A DNA stretch of 45,557 nucleotides from Marinomonas foliarum (GCF_003337275.1 NZ_QPJQ01000039.1:1-45557), one strand, 5' to 3'; counted from the first letter of the stretch, positions 7,975 to 16,847 are shown. Program-made: numbers and translations. Notes: generated from the sequence alone by a model not told the origin.

Positions 7975-8073
7975 TTACACAGGCATTGAACGCGTGGACA
8001 AAGTTTTGCGTACTCGATTATTACAGCGAGTCGCCATGGAAGAAGTAGAATGATTTAGCGTATAAGTAGTCAT
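7975..8073 (-). CDS. 32-aa small ORF upstream of DUF1127 gene
   Basis: This frame is short but has a strong ribosome site: AAGGAG lies 8 nt before the ATG at 8073. The peptide begins MTTYTLNHSTSSMATRCNN and ends RVRKTLSTRSMPV; it is basic in its second half and rich in Ser and Thr. I recognise no family. It lies about 100 bp upstream of the DUF1127 gene on the same strand and could be cotranscribed as a leader peptide or small protein. DUF1127 genes are themselves small, basic and often overlooked, so a paired short gene is credible. Conservation is not tested. Confidence 0.45.
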   Translation of the reverse strand: MTTYTLNHSTSSMATRCNNRVRKTLSTRSMPV

Positions 8074-8340
8074 TTTGCTTCTCCTTAACTTTGAGGTTTA
8101 TTCATTGCGTTATGCATTGTGTAATATTTGCTCGTTTGAGCTCCTTAATTGAGCCTTTTTTCGTGACTTATGTCAATTACTTATATTGAAATAACGGTTC
8201 TTTTTTTAAAAACTATAAATACACTCTTGAATGCAAAAAAACAGTTTGTTTATGTCGGTATTATGGGTGTGTTTTGCTGTACAATTCTTCGCGATTTTCC
8301 TGTGCTCTTTTTATAGTTAACAAATGTAGTAAGTGACCTC

Positions 8341-8895
8341 ATGGCGACGAAAGCAACAATTTACAAAGCATCGGTTCAAGTGTCTGATATGGATCGGAAC
8401 CATTACCAAAGTTATGAATTAACCTTGGCATTACACCCTTCTGAAACCGAAGAGCGCATGATGGTGCGTTTGGCGGCGTTTGCCTTGTTGGCTGATGAGA
8501 AAGAGGGTGGCGAGCAACTGAGTTTCAGTAAAGGTATTAGTACTGAAGACGAGCCAGATCTTTGGCAGAAAAATTACTCAGACGAAATTTTGCTTTGGGT
8601 CGAGTTGGGCCAGCCAGACGAGAAGCGTTTGCGCAAAGCCTGTGGTCGCGCTCAAAACGTCGTTGTAGTGAATTACAACGATAAGTCCGATATTTGGTGG
8701 GAACAAAACAAAGGCAAGAATAGCCGTTTTGATAACATGCGAGTATTGCGTTTCCCAGAGGCTCAAGTTGAAGCGTTAGCGAAGATCTGTACCCGTTCTA
8801 TGCAATTGAATGTAACCATTCAAGACGGCGAAATGTGGATCTCTGGTGAGCTAGGCGAATGCCAGATGACACCTATGTGGCGAGGCGAGCAATAA
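8341..8895 (+). CDS. yaeQ: YaeQ family protein
   Basis: The 184-aa product matches the YaeQ family over its length: MATKATIYKASVQVSDMDRN, LALHPSETEERMMVRLAAFAL, EPDLWQKN, WVELGQPDEKRLRKA and the terminal WISGE. The fold is restriction-endonuclease-like (PD-(D/E)XK superfamily); E. coli YaeQ suppresses haemolysin-transcription defects of rfaH mutants, but its molecular job is unsettled. The ribosome site before the ATG at 8341 is weak. It is a single gene, convergent with the hydrolase at 8930 and with only 34 bp between stops. Confidence 0.95.
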   Translation: MATKATIYKASVQVSDMDRNHYQSYELTLALHPSETEERMMVRLAAFALLADEKEGGEQLSFSKGISTEDEPDLWQKNYSDEILLWVELGQPDEKRLRKACGRAQNVVVVNYNDKSDIWWEQNKGKNSRFDNMRVLRFPEAQVEALAKICTRSMQLNVTIQDGEMWISGELGECQMTPMWRGEQ

Positions 8896-8929
8896 GCTCA
8901 CCTTCCACCACGATGTGCAGTTTACAGTG

Positions 8930-9673
8930 TTACGCCTTGTGCAAAGTGCGTTGGAACAGCGCAACCGCTTTGTTGTAACACTCTAAGGCGAGGGCAGGGT
9001 CGTAACGATCGCCTTCGTCGCGCATGAAAGCATGCTGGCCGTTGAATTCATGCCAAGTGAATAAGCGGTTAGTATCGATCAATTGCTGGTAAATCTTCTG
9101 GCGTCCTTCCGTAGAAACATGCGGGTCTTGTTTGCCCCACACCATAGTGATTTCGCCTTGAATTTCTTTTGTGCGAGTAAAAGAGTCGTTACCTTCATCG
9201 CAAGGAATGGTATTCGAATGAATGTCTGTTGCGTACAAGCAAAAAGCCGCTTGGATGCGAGGGTTTAACGCCGCACGATACGCCAAATGCCCACCCAAAC
9301 AAACGCCCATGGTGCCAAATTGCCCCGTGCAATAATCTTGCTGTTCGAAATATTCCAGCATAGCTACTGTGTCACTGTCATGGGCTTCTAGGGTTTTGGT
9401 GAATTTGTCCGCGTTGCCTTTGTCCTTGCCTTCATCGTCATAGCCCAACACTGTGCCGATTGGGTTAAGTTCATGAAACACTTCTGGCACAATCACCACA
9501 AAACCATGGCCAGCCATAATGGCAGCAGAGCGGGCAATTGGTGCGGTTTGTTGGAAAATCTCAGAGTAGAAAAAGATACAAGGAAAGCGACCTTCTGCTT
9601 GAGGGCGATAAACCGTACAGCGCATGGTGCCTGTTGGCGTGTTAATATCTTGATCGTGACGTTGAATGATCAT
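8930..9673 (-). CDS. dienelactone hydrolase family protein
   Basis: A 247-aa alpha/beta hydrolase of the dienelactone hydrolase family. The nucleophile is C125 in GVCLGGH (Cys instead of Ser, as in true DLH), the acid is D183 in GKQDPH and the base H214 in NGQHAF. Start: the ATG at 9673 has AAGGAAAACC upstream and begins MIIQRHDQDINTPTG, the usual family start; the frame runs on to 9751 without a ribosome site. No aromatic-degradation genes are next to it, so carboxymethylenebutenolide is not assured as substrate. Confidence 0.92.
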   Translation of the reverse strand: MIIQRHDQDINTPTGTMRCTVYRPQAEGRFPCIFFYSEIFQQTAPIARSAAIMAGHGFVVIVPEVFHELNPIGTVLGYDDEGKDKGNADKFTKTLEAHDSDTVAMLEYFEQQDYCTGQFGTMGVCLGGHLAYRAALNPRIQAAFCLYATDIHSNTIPCDEGNDSFTRTKEIQGEITMVWGKQDPHVSTEGRQKIYQQLIDTNRLFTWHEFNGQHAFMRDEGDRYDPALALECYNKAVALFQRTLHKA

Positions 9674-9813
9674 GGTTTTCCTTAAAGCAATTCGTAATTT
9701 TCCTACATGATATTCGACCCAACCGAGATGAGCCAGCCGCAAAGCTTTCAAATAGACATAAAAGCTCTTAAATAGATAAAAAACTAAATTTAACCAACGA
9801 GTAGAAAGAAATC

Positions 9814-10971
9814 GTGCGAATTTTATTGATCAGCGCCTACGAAGCCAGCAGCCATAAAGCCTGGGCAAATACTTTGATGAATGGTTTAGATCAGCATGAA
9901 TGGCATTATTTGTCTTTGCCTGCTCGACATTTTGCGTGGCGGATTCGCGGTAACGCCATGAGTTTTGCGTTTGATCCGCAATTTAAACCTCAGATAGAGC
10001 AAGAGTACGATTTGGTCATTGCGACGTCGATGACAGACTGTGTCGGTTTAAAAGCCTTTTGCACAAACTTACAGAACATTCCTTGGGTGCTGTATTTTCA
10101 TGAAAATCAATTTGCTTACCCGGCCAGTGATAAACAGCAAGGTTTGGTGGAAATGCAGATGGTCACCTTGTACAGCGCCTTGGCTGCTGACCTGTGCGTG
10201 TTTAATAGCGCATTCAATAAAGACTCTTTCTTTGGTGGGGCGCGGGCTTTACTAAAGAAACTGCCTGATTATGTCTCGCCAGATTGGTTAAATGACACAG
10301 AAGCCAAAGCTCAAGTGCTTGCTGTGCCTTTGGATATGCCTACTTCTAAAGATGAGTTAGCAAAAAATGTTTTAATGCCTGACGAGCAGGGCGTGAATAG
10401 CAAAGCATCAGAGCGAATTAAATTGGTTTGGTCGGCGCGTTGGGAATTTGACAAAGGGCCAGATCGATTGCTGGCTATATTAGAAGAACTAGAGCGCCGC
10501 AAGCTAGACTATGAAATTGCCATTCTTGGCGAACAGTTTCGTTCTATTCCAAAAGAATTTGACCAGATTCAAGCCAAGTTTGCTCATCGAATCACACAGT
10601 TTGGCTTTGCACCAAGTCGGGCGGATTATCTAGGTTTCCTTGCTTCATCAGACATCGTTCTGTCGACGGCGTTACATGAATTCCAAGGTCTTGCTGTGCT
10701 GGAAGCGGTTGCGCTGGGTTGTGTGCCAGTGCTGCCAGACCGACAGGTTTATCCAGAGCTGTTTGGCAATCACCTAAACGAAAAGCTGTATCTTTATCAA
10801 AGCGATTTAAAGGATATTCAGAGCGAAGCTGAGCGAGCAGTGGACTTGATTCTGCGTGTTGTTAGGGATGATGTGAAAGCGCCAGATGTTAGCCATTACC
10901 AAGCCGAAAACTTACTAAAAAAATATGATGAGCTTATTGATCAGCACGGATGTCAAAATGATTATGTATAG
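9814..10971 (+). CDS. tRNA-queuosine alpha-mannosyltransferase-like glycosyltransferase
   Basis: The 385-aa protein has the DUF3524 N-terminal domain found in vertebrate GTDC1/QTMAN, which mannosylates queuosine in tRNA-Asp. Shared landmarks are ILLISAYEASSHKAW, LPARHFAWRIRG, YFHENQFAYP and FNSAFNKDSF. The C-terminal half (about 200-350) is a GT-B, family 4-like sugar-nucleotide domain with WSARWEFDKGPDRL and a STALHEFQGLAVLEAV donor-binding motif. The start is a GTG (9814) with a weak AGAAAGAA site. That this enzyme modifies queuosine in bacteria is inferred from family membership. Confidence 0.85.
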   Translation: MRILLISAYEASSHKAWANTLMNGLDQHEWHYLSLPARHFAWRIRGNAMSFAFDPQFKPQIEQEYDLVIATSMTDCVGLKAFCTNLQNIPWVLYFHENQFAYPASDKQQGLVEMQMVTLYSALAADLCVFNSAFNKDSFFGGARALLKKLPDYVSPDWLNDTEAKAQVLAVPLDMPTSKDELAKNVLMPDEQGVNSKASERIKLVWSARWEFDKGPDRLLAILEELERRKLDYEIAILGEQFRSIPKEFDQIQAKFAHRITQFGFAPSRADYLGFLASSDIVLSTALHEFQGLAVLEAVALGCVPVLPDRQVYPELFGNHLNEKLYLYQSDLKDIQSEAERAVDLILRVVRDDVKAPDVSHYQAENLLKKYDELIDQHGCQNDYV

Positions 10972-11236
10972 ACAACTTGGCTAATCTGTATTTTATCAAG
11001 CACTTATTGTTTCTGTTTTTCTCTACATTATTTATGAATCAAAATGGCGCGTAATGCTTTATATTGCGCCTATTTTGTGCGATATTCCTATGGTTGTTAC
11101 CTTAAAAAATAAAAACAAATTCATTTAATCGTAAGAAATAAGAGCAAATTTACGTCATTTTAATATGTATATACATGTTGGTACGTATGTTGCTTTTTAG
11201 CTTATGATTAATAACCTTCTCATAGGAAGTCTTCAT
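10972..11236. other. AT-rich intergenic region
   Basis: About 265 bp with no gene. A 12-bp perfect palindrome ATGTATATACAT lies at 11165-11176, about 60 bp before the YjiH-like start, where an operator could sit. No terminator with a T run is obvious after 10971. Confidence 0.5.
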
Positions 11237-12556
11237 ATGAATGCTACAGATCCAAAGTCAGGAGCGGTGTCTCCACTGTCTCTTCTTAAACTCATTGCCT
11301 ATAGCTGCATTGGTCTTTTTGTCTTTTTCATTCCGATCAATATCGGTGGGAAAGAAACCATCCCGCTTGATCATATTGTGTCTTGGCTCCGTAATGATTA
11401 CGGTCAAATGGCTGAGGTTTACGCTATTTTAGTGGTGTTGGCTGGTGGTGCTTATCCTTTTATCTCGGGTAACTGGCGTGCCAGTAAAACTCAAACTGTC
11501 TTGTCTATTTTCAAATTCTTGGGCGTAGTGACGGCTGTAATGGCGTTTTTCTCCGTTGGACCTGCCTTCTTGTTCGAAAAAGACATGTTGCCGTTCTTAT
11601 TTAGCAAGTTGGTCGTGCCGGTTGGTTTGATCGTACCTATCGGTGCAGTATTTCTTGCGTTTCTGATTGGCTACGGCTTGCTTGAGTTCGCTGGTGTGCT
11701 TTTACAACCAATTATGAAGCCTCTGTTTAAAACGCCAGGTAAATCAGCGATTGATGCGGTTGCGTCCTTTGTAGGTAGTTATTCTATTGGCTTGTTGATT
11801 ACCAATCGTGTTTATAAGTCTGGCCAATATTCCGCGAAAGAAGCGGCAATTATTGCCACTGGCTTTTCCACCGTATCAGCAACCTTTATGGTTATTGTGG
11901 CGAAAACATTGGGGTTGATGGATGTTTGGAATGTCTTTTTCTGGGCCACTTTGTTGATCACTTTTGTAGTGACAGCCATTACAGTACGCATTTTTCCGCT
12001 TAGCAAAATGGACGACACGGCAGAAAGTCGTGAAGTCGAAAAGTTCGAACATTCGCGCTTCAAACAAGCTGCATTGGAAGGGTTGGATGTGGCGAAAAAC
12101 GCCGCGCCTATCGGTCGTAATATCCTACAAAACATCAAAGAAGGCATGTTAATGGCAATGAGCATTTTGCCTTCTATTATGTCGGTTGGTTTGTGTGGCT
12201 TGTTATTGGCGAAATACACGCCAGTGTTTGAGTGGATTGGTTACCTGTTTTACCCATTCGCATGGATCGCCCAGTTGCCAGATCCAATGATGGTGGCGAC
12301 AGCGTCGGCTACTGGTTTGGCTGAAATGTTCTTACCGGCGCTAATCGCAGCGAAAAGCGTGTTTGTTGTGAAGTTTGTCGTTGGTGTAGTGTCTATCTCA
12401 TCCATACTTTTCTTCTCTGCATCGATTCCTTGTATCTTGTCGACCGAGATCCCATTGAATATTAAACAAATGTTGATGGTTTGGTATCAGCGTGTGGCCT
12501 TGACGATCCTAATCGCCTCGCCTGTGGCATTTTGGGCTGAGCAGTTTGTTCAGTAG
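11237..12556 (+). CDS. YjiH family membrane protein (nucleoside-recognition Gate domain)
   Basis: The 439-aa integral membrane protein resembles E. coli YjiH. IPINIGGKETIPLDHIVSWL, IGYGLLEFAGVLLQP and GSYSIGLLITNRVYKSGQYSAKEAAIIATGFSTVSATF are Gate-domain (nucleoside-recognition) landmarks. About 9-10 membrane segments are visible. The Gate family includes nucleoside transporters and spore proteins SpmA/B; the substrate of YjiH proteins is not established. I chose the ATG at 11237 because AGGAAG lies 7 nt upstream; another ATG at 11204 would add 11 residues. A terminator follows at 12621. Confidence 0.9.
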   Translation: MNATDPKSGAVSPLSLLKLIAYSCIGLFVFFIPINIGGKETIPLDHIVSWLRNDYGQMAEVYAILVVLAGGAYPFISGNWRASKTQTVLSIFKFLGVVTAVMAFFSVGPAFLFEKDMLPFLFSKLVVPVGLIVPIGAVFLAFLIGYGLLEFAGVLLQPIMKPLFKTPGKSAIDAVASFVGSYSIGLLITNRVYKSGQYSAKEAAIIATGFSTVSATFMVIVAKTLGLMDVWNVFFWATLLITFVVTAITVRIFPLSKMDDTAESREVEKFEHSRFKQAALEGLDVAKNAAPIGRNILQNIKEGMLMAMSILPSIMSVGLCGLLLAKYTPVFEWIGYLFYPFAWIAQLPDPMMVATASATGLAEMFLPALIAAKSVFVVKFVVGVVSISSILFFSASIPCILSTEIPLNIKQMLMVWYQRVALTILIASPVAFWAEQFVQ

Positions 12557-12620
12557 TCAGTAAACTGTCGCTCTACTATTGTTAAATTATTGGTAATAGA
12601 GAGCTATAGAAAAATAAAGC

Positions 12621-12668
12621 AAAACACACCGAATTGACGTTTCTACATTAATTTGGTGTGTTTTATAT
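12621..12668 (+). terminator. terminator after the YjiH-like gene
   Basis: A 15-bp stem with one wobble (12621-12635 with 12650-12664) has a 14-nt loop and ends in TTTT followed by ATATTT. The left arm begins with AAAA, so it could work both ways. Confidence 0.75.
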
Positions 12669-12756
12669 TTCCCTTCAAAATGTCGAATTTCTTCAATTAA
12701 TGCTGATCAGCTATCGCTAGGATTGGGCTTCAAATTTATTCTTTGGAGAACTCACT

Positions 12757-13212
12757 ATGTTAAAACGCATCAACTATTTTGCCGCAGCACCACAAGCGTT
12801 AGAGCTTTTGTTCAAGCAAGAAGAAATCATAGGTAAACAATTCGCAGAGATACCAAACTTAAGTAAAACTATTTGGGAGCTAGTGAAGCTTCGTGTCTCA
12901 CAAGTAAACCAATGTGCTTTTTGTTTGGATATGCACAGTACGCAAGCATTTGAAATGGGTGAGACGTACGAACGAATGATTGCATTGAATGCTTGGAAAG
13001 ACTCACCTTTATTTTCTGAGCAAGAGCGTCTAGCTTTGGGTTTTGCGGAACATCTTGTCTCTGGATATTCTGTTGATGATGCTTATTATGAAGAAATGTT
13101 GGCTAATTTCGGTGAATCTGGACTAACTTATTTAACCATTGCAATAAATGCTATTTCGAGTTGGAATCGAATTGTAAAAGTCTTTAAGCCTGAGGTTGGT
13201 AGTTTACGCTGA
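12757..13212 (+). CDS. carboxymuconolactone decarboxylase / AhpD-like protein
   Basis: A 151-aa protein of the AhpD-like CMD superfamily. The redox motif is C53-x-x-C56 with H60 (NQCAFCLDMH), preceded by the family's proton-relay-type sequence WELVKLRVSQVN. Members reduce peroxides or alkylhydroperoxides through the CxxC pair. GGAG lies 8 nt before the ATG at 12757. An AraC regulator follows 39 bp downstream on the same strand, so it probably controls this gene; that is an inference from position. Confidence 0.93.
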   Translation: MLKRINYFAAAPQALELLFKQEEIIGKQFAEIPNLSKTIWELVKLRVSQVNQCAFCLDMHSTQAFEMGETYERMIALNAWKDSPLFSEQERLALGFAEHLVSGYSVDDAYYEEMLANFGESGLTYLTIAINAISSWNRIVKVFKPEVGSLR

Positions 13213-13251
13213 ATAAAGTACTTTCGCTCACCAGTAAATGAGAGGACTAAT

Positions 13252-14025
13252 ATGTTATCGCCCTTGTTGTTTGATATTCGCTTTCCGCAAGGGCCACTTT
13301 CTCTGTGGGTACAGGCTATTTGGTCGGCACAAATCCCAATGGATCAACAGGGTGTTACGCGTCGATTGGTTGCTGATGCAGGTAGTGGAATATTGTTCAA
13401 TCTTGGAGAGCCGATACGGGTTGATCAAGAAGTTTGGAATGACCCCGTGATATTTCAATCAACCAATCGGCAGGCGCATATTATTCATTTACCCACTGGT
13501 GCTAATTTAATTGGTGTGCGTTTTCAGCCCGGAATGGGGGGCTTGTTGCAGACGGAGTTAGCTGCGCTGGAAGGCAATATTGGCTCATGGCAATCGTCTG
13601 AATTTATCCAATCTTTATTGGTTCAGTTAAAAAGTATTTTAAGTGTAGAAGAACGTATTAATTTATTGGATAAGGCTTTCGATCACGTTACTTCAGGATC
13701 GGCATATGATCATGACCCAGTAGTGAAAGCCGTAGAATTGCTTCAACAATCTTCCCGAGTTGATTTGTTAGATAGCCTTCCTCTTAGTCAGCGTCAAATA
13801 GAACGTCAGTTTCAAACTCGTTTGAGTATGTCTCCAAAATACTTCCAACGCTTGAGAAGAGTTCGAGCGGTTTTGTTGGCTCTAAAAATGGAAGAAAATC
13901 ATGTTAAACTGGCTGAACTCGCTGTCGAATACGGTTTTTCTGATCAAGCGCACATGACACGTGAATGTCAGTTAATCGCAGGTATTACGCCAAAGCGTTT
14001 TATGAAAAGCAGGTTCTTACGCTAA
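13252..14025 (+). CDS. AraC family transcriptional regulator
   Basis: A 257-aa regulator. The N-terminal half (about 1-150) resembles the DUF6597-type sensor with LPTGANLIGVRFQPGMGG. The C-terminal part has the AraC double HTH: LDSLPLSQRQIERQFQ for the first and VKLAELAVEYGFSDQAHM for the second, followed by ITPKRFMKSRFL. AGAGGAC precedes the ATG at 13252. It sits between a CMD protein and an unknown membrane protein, all on one strand; an oxidative or electrophile signal is plausible but not shown. Confidence 0.93.
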   Translation: MLSPLLFDIRFPQGPLSLWVQAIWSAQIPMDQQGVTRRLVADAGSGILFNLGEPIRVDQEVWNDPVIFQSTNRQAHIIHLPTGANLIGVRFQPGMGGLLQTELAALEGNIGSWQSSEFIQSLLVQLKSILSVEERINLLDKAFDHVTSGSAYDHDPVVKAVELLQQSSRVDLLDSLPLSQRQIERQFQTRLSMSPKYFQRLRRVRAVLLALKMEENHVKLAELAVEYGFSDQAHMTRECQLIAGITPKRFMKSRFLR

Positions 14026-14074
14026 CGGGTTTATTTTCAATGGTGCCTACCGTCAAGTTTGCTATGATTCCAGC

Positions 14075-14809
14075 ATGAAATCAAAACTGCAATTTACCGC
14101 TATTTATCTGCCTGTCTTCCTTGTGTTATGGCTGGGGCTTTTCCTCGATAGCAAAGCATTGGCGGAGCACATTCCGTTTAATCAATGGATCACTAATTTC
14201 TTGGTATTGATCTGTTTTGCCTGGGTTTATTCTCGTGTTACGGCAAGAATCAAAAAGCTGATGTTGTATGGCATTGCGTTGGCTTTGCTGGGGGAGGTGG
14301 TGTTTTCTATCGTGCTGGGAATGTACGAATATCGGCTTGAGAATGTCCCTATTTATGTGCCCCTTGGCCATAGTCTTATCTATGCTGCAGTGTTTTATAT
14401 CCAAAAAGAAAAAGTTGTCCAGCGTCATAAGGCGCGTGTCATTTCGATTTTGTATTGGGCAATGATTGTCTATTCAAGCCTTTGGCTGCTGTTCGACCAG
14501 GATGTATTTGGCTTCCTTTGTATGTTGGTGATTGTGCTGTTGCTAAGAAAGAAAACGGGCAATGAGCTGTTTTTTCTTATCATGTTTTTCATGGTGGTGT
14601 ATTTGGAATTACTGGGAACTTATTACCAGTGCTGGTTTTGGCCCGACACCTGGTTCGGTAAGGTGCCTTTCATTGCGAGTAGTAATCCGCCGAGTGGCAT
14701 TAGCGTGTTTTATTTTGGTTTCGATATTGGCTGTTTATGGATGTATAAAAAACTGAATAGACAAAAATGGAACCGCATGAAGATACTTAGACAAATCCGG
14801 TCTTCATAG
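14075..14809 (+). CDS. unknown membrane protein, 244 aa
   Basis: I do not recognise the family. About seven hydrophobic segments are visible, with short charged loops. Polar or aromatic landmarks inside and beside membrane segments look conserved rather than random: MYEYRLENVPIYVPLGHSL in the middle, and ELLGTYYQCWFWPDTW plus SSNPPSGISVFYFGFDIG near the C-terminus, which together suggest a buried catalytic or ligand site. The C-terminal tail is strongly basic (KKLNRQKWNRMKILRQIR). The ribosome site before 14075 is poor. It follows the AraC gene by 49 bp and ends in a bidirectional terminator. Confidence 0.75.
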   Translation: MKSKLQFTAIYLPVFLVLWLGLFLDSKALAEHIPFNQWITNFLVLICFAWVYSRVTARIKKLMLYGIALALLGEVVFSIVLGMYEYRLENVPIYVPLGHSLIYAAVFYIQKEKVVQRHKARVISILYWAMIVYSSLWLLFDQDVFGFLCMLVIVLLLRKKTGNELFFLIMFFMVVYLELLGTYYQCWFWPDTWFGKVPFIASSNPPSGISVFYFGFDIGCLWMYKKLNRQKWNRMKILRQIRSS

Positions 14810-14810
14810 C

Positions 14811-14847
14811 AAAAAAAAGAGTCACGTTATTGGCGTGACTCTTTTTT
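14811..14847. terminator. bidirectional terminator
   Basis: An inverted repeat AAAGAGTCACG / CGTGACTCTTT with a 7-nt loop is flanked by A8 on the left and T6 on the right. It lies between the converging membrane-protein and glutathione-peroxidase genes and should serve both. Confidence 0.93.
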
Positions 14848-14868
14848 GTCTAAACTTTGCTTTAACGC

Positions 14869-15402
14869 TTATAGATCAGCTTCAATCGATGCAACAAGTG
14901 CGTCGTCTTTCGGCGTCACATCTGGAGAGAAACGCTCAACTTTGCCATCTTTGGTGATCAAAAACTTCTCAAAGTTCCAAACGACTTCTGGTGCATTTGT
15001 CGCTTCGATTTTATGACCTGCCAACATGTTAACCATAGCATCGCGATTTGGTGTAACCGGTGCCGCTGTAATCAAGCCCTTGTATAAAGGGTGCTTGTCT
15101 TCGCCAGTGACAGCAATTTTGCTAAACATTGGGAAGGTTACATCGTAGGTAAGGCTGCAAAACTGTTGAATTTCTTCATCGCTGCCTGGCTCTTGACCTG
15201 CAAAATCGTTGGCAGGGAAGCCTAGGATCTCTAAACCTTGTTCGTGGTATTTTTTGTACAAGGCTTCAAGACCTTCGTACTGTGGCGTTAGCCCACATTT
15301 AGACGCAACGTTAACCACCAAAACGGTTTTGCCTTGGTAAGTCGATAGATCAACACTTTTGCCTTGGATGTCATTAACTGTCAAATCTAATACGTGACTC
15401 AT
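14869..15402 (-). CDS. glutathione peroxidase family protein
   Basis: The 177-aa protein is a cysteine-type glutathione peroxidase (BtuE/GPx family), a periplasmic or cytosolic peroxide reductase that in bacteria usually uses thioredoxin. The catalytic tetrad is visible: C36 (ASKCGLTPQY), Q70 (FAGQEPG), W142 and N143 (VVWNFEKF). A second Cys at 82 (QFCSL) is at the place of the resolving cysteine in thioredoxin-dependent members. No signal peptide is present. AAGAGG lies 5 nt before the ATG at 15402. Confidence 0.95.
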   Translation of the reverse strand: MSHVLDLTVNDIQGKSVDLSTYQGKTVLVVNVASKCGLTPQYEGLEALYKKYHEQGLEILGFPANDFAGQEPGSDEEIQQFCSLTYDVTFPMFSKIAVTGEDKHPLYKGLITAAPVTPNRDAMVNMLAGHKIEATNAPEVVWNFEKFLITKDGKVERFSPDVTPKDDALVASIEADL

Positions 15403-15500
15403 GGAAACCTCTTATAGATGATAAAAACTAATTTTAAAAATCCATTTAAGCATAGCGTTTAATGCTTGGTTGAAATGCGAAGCAATTGCATAAATTAATG

Positions 15501-16847
15501 TTATGCGTGTTGTTCGCTTTTTAAAGGGCCGCCTTGGTCTAACAATAATTCACGTAATTTGCAGAACACTTCTGGCGATTGACGAACTCCATCGTGTTCG
15601 TAGCTATTGGTAATCCACACCTGAGTATTAGCGACTTTGCTCGCCGTTTTTAGCGACAATTCACGGGGCACGTACATGTCGTTGTGATACACAGCGGCGA
15701 CAACGGGCACCTTGTTCTTGGCAAGTTTTTCGAGATCATAAAGTGGCGCGTAGTCTTGGTATTCCGCTAGGGCGTTTGCTGCATCCGCAAAAGGGCGCAG
15801 TGAGGAGATTTGATCAAACATCCACGGATAGATCATTTCGCCAGTAAGCATCAAAGGCGAGTGTGATGCGTCAAATTCACTCAATTGCCCACGCAGCTGT
15901 TGGGCTGACCAGTTGGTTTGTTCATTCGGTTGACCATAGATACTTTCATGAATCGCCGCAAATAGCGGGCCTTCATGGTAGCTGGTAATGTTCATTACTT
16001 GTTCCAAAAATACATCGCTGAGTCGCGTTTTGTCACTGCCTGCAAAGGCTTCGTCCACCAACCAATGTACTTGATCAATCCCAGGGCCCATTCCCAACAA
16101 AATACCAATGCTTTGGAAGCGTTCTAAGGTAAGTTGGTCGCCATCAGGCAGCCGTACCGTTTCGTTAGTAAGGCATTGAGCGATTTTTGCCATGGTATTG
16201 GCGTCTTCCGGGTAACGCGCATAATAGTCTTGGTTCTTCTCGATCACGCGCTGATAAGTTAGCTGATAAACCTCTTTTGCTGATTCTTCAAGCCCAGCCA
16301 ATCCACCCGTTACATAACATGCCGCTAGCCCTTCCGGCGCTTGGGATAAATAAGCCAGCGTAATAAAGCCACCGTAGCTTTGTCCCAAGGTTTCAAACAA
16401 ACGGCCGCCATAAACGGTTTTTCTTAAATGTTCGCAGTCGGCGACAATACTGTCGGCACGGAATTTAAGTAGATAATCACGACCTTTCTCAGCAGATAAC
16501 TTGCTAATCAAGTTGCTATCAATTCGGCTGCTGCGGCCAGTGCCACGTTGATCGATCAAAATAACCCGATGCGTTTTTAACGCTTCCGCCATCCATGGTG
16601 GGGAGCCTGGCATTGGGCGAGGGGATTTGCCACCAGGCCCACCTTGTAAAAATAATAACAAAGGCAGCTCATCATCGGCGCGGTTTATATCCACTACTTC
16701 GCGAGCAAACAGTGTGATCGTTGGGGTGTTGCCAGCAGAGTGATTAACGGAATTTTTATCACAGGAAGCCCAATCTAGAGGTACGTCCAACTCGTATTCG
16801 GTAATCTGCATGCCTTTCATCTTGTACTGTTTCTGTACTGCGTTCAT
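15501..16847 (-). CDS. proline iminopeptidase-like alpha/beta hydrolase (S33)
   Basis: A 448-aa peptidase-family S33 hydrolase. The oxyanion motif is LQGGPGG, followed by LIDQRGTGRSS as in proline iminopeptidases, and the nucleophile elbow GQSYGGF. The catalytic His is probably that in NSYEHDGVRQ near the C-terminus. It is longer than the small Pip enzymes (~310 aa) and closer to the ~430-aa type that removes N-terminal Pro and other residues. AACGAGGTAAG precedes the ATG at 16847; an alternative ATG 12 codons downstream also fits the conserved start (MQITEYELDVPLDW). It is cytoplasmic as no signal is present. Confidence 0.9.
   Translation of the reverse strand: MNAVQKQYKMKGMQITEYELDVPLDWASCDKNSVNHSAGNTPTITLFAREVVDINRADDELPLLLFLQGGPGGKSPRPMPGSPPWMAEALKTHRVILIDQRGTGRSSRIDSNLISKLSAEKGRDYLLKFRADSIVADCEHLRKTVYGGRLFETLGQSYGGFITLAYLSQAPEGLAACYVTGGLAGLEESAKEVYQLTYQRVIEKNQDYYARYPEDANTMAKIAQCLTNETVRLPDGDQLTLERFQSIGILLGMGPGIDQVHWLVDEAFAGSDKTRLSDVFLEQVMNITSYHEGPLFAAIHESIYGQPNEQTNWSAQQLRGQLSEFDASHSPLMLTGEMIYPWMFDQISSLRPFADAANALAEYQDYAPLYDLEKLAKNKVPVVAAVYHNDMYVPRELSLKTASKVANTQVWITNSYEHDGVRQSPEVFCKLRELLLDQGGPLKSEQHA

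Noticed and set aside
8148..8176. Promoter for the 32-aa ORF on the minus strand (TTGACA at 8171-8176)
   Set aside because: The -35 is perfect but the hexamer 17 bp away (CTCAAT) matches the -10 consensus at only three positions; too weak to call.
11165..11176. Palindrome ATGTATATACAT as an operator
   Set aside because: Simple alternating AT-rich sequence in an AT-rich intergenic region; no regulator partner or second copy seen.
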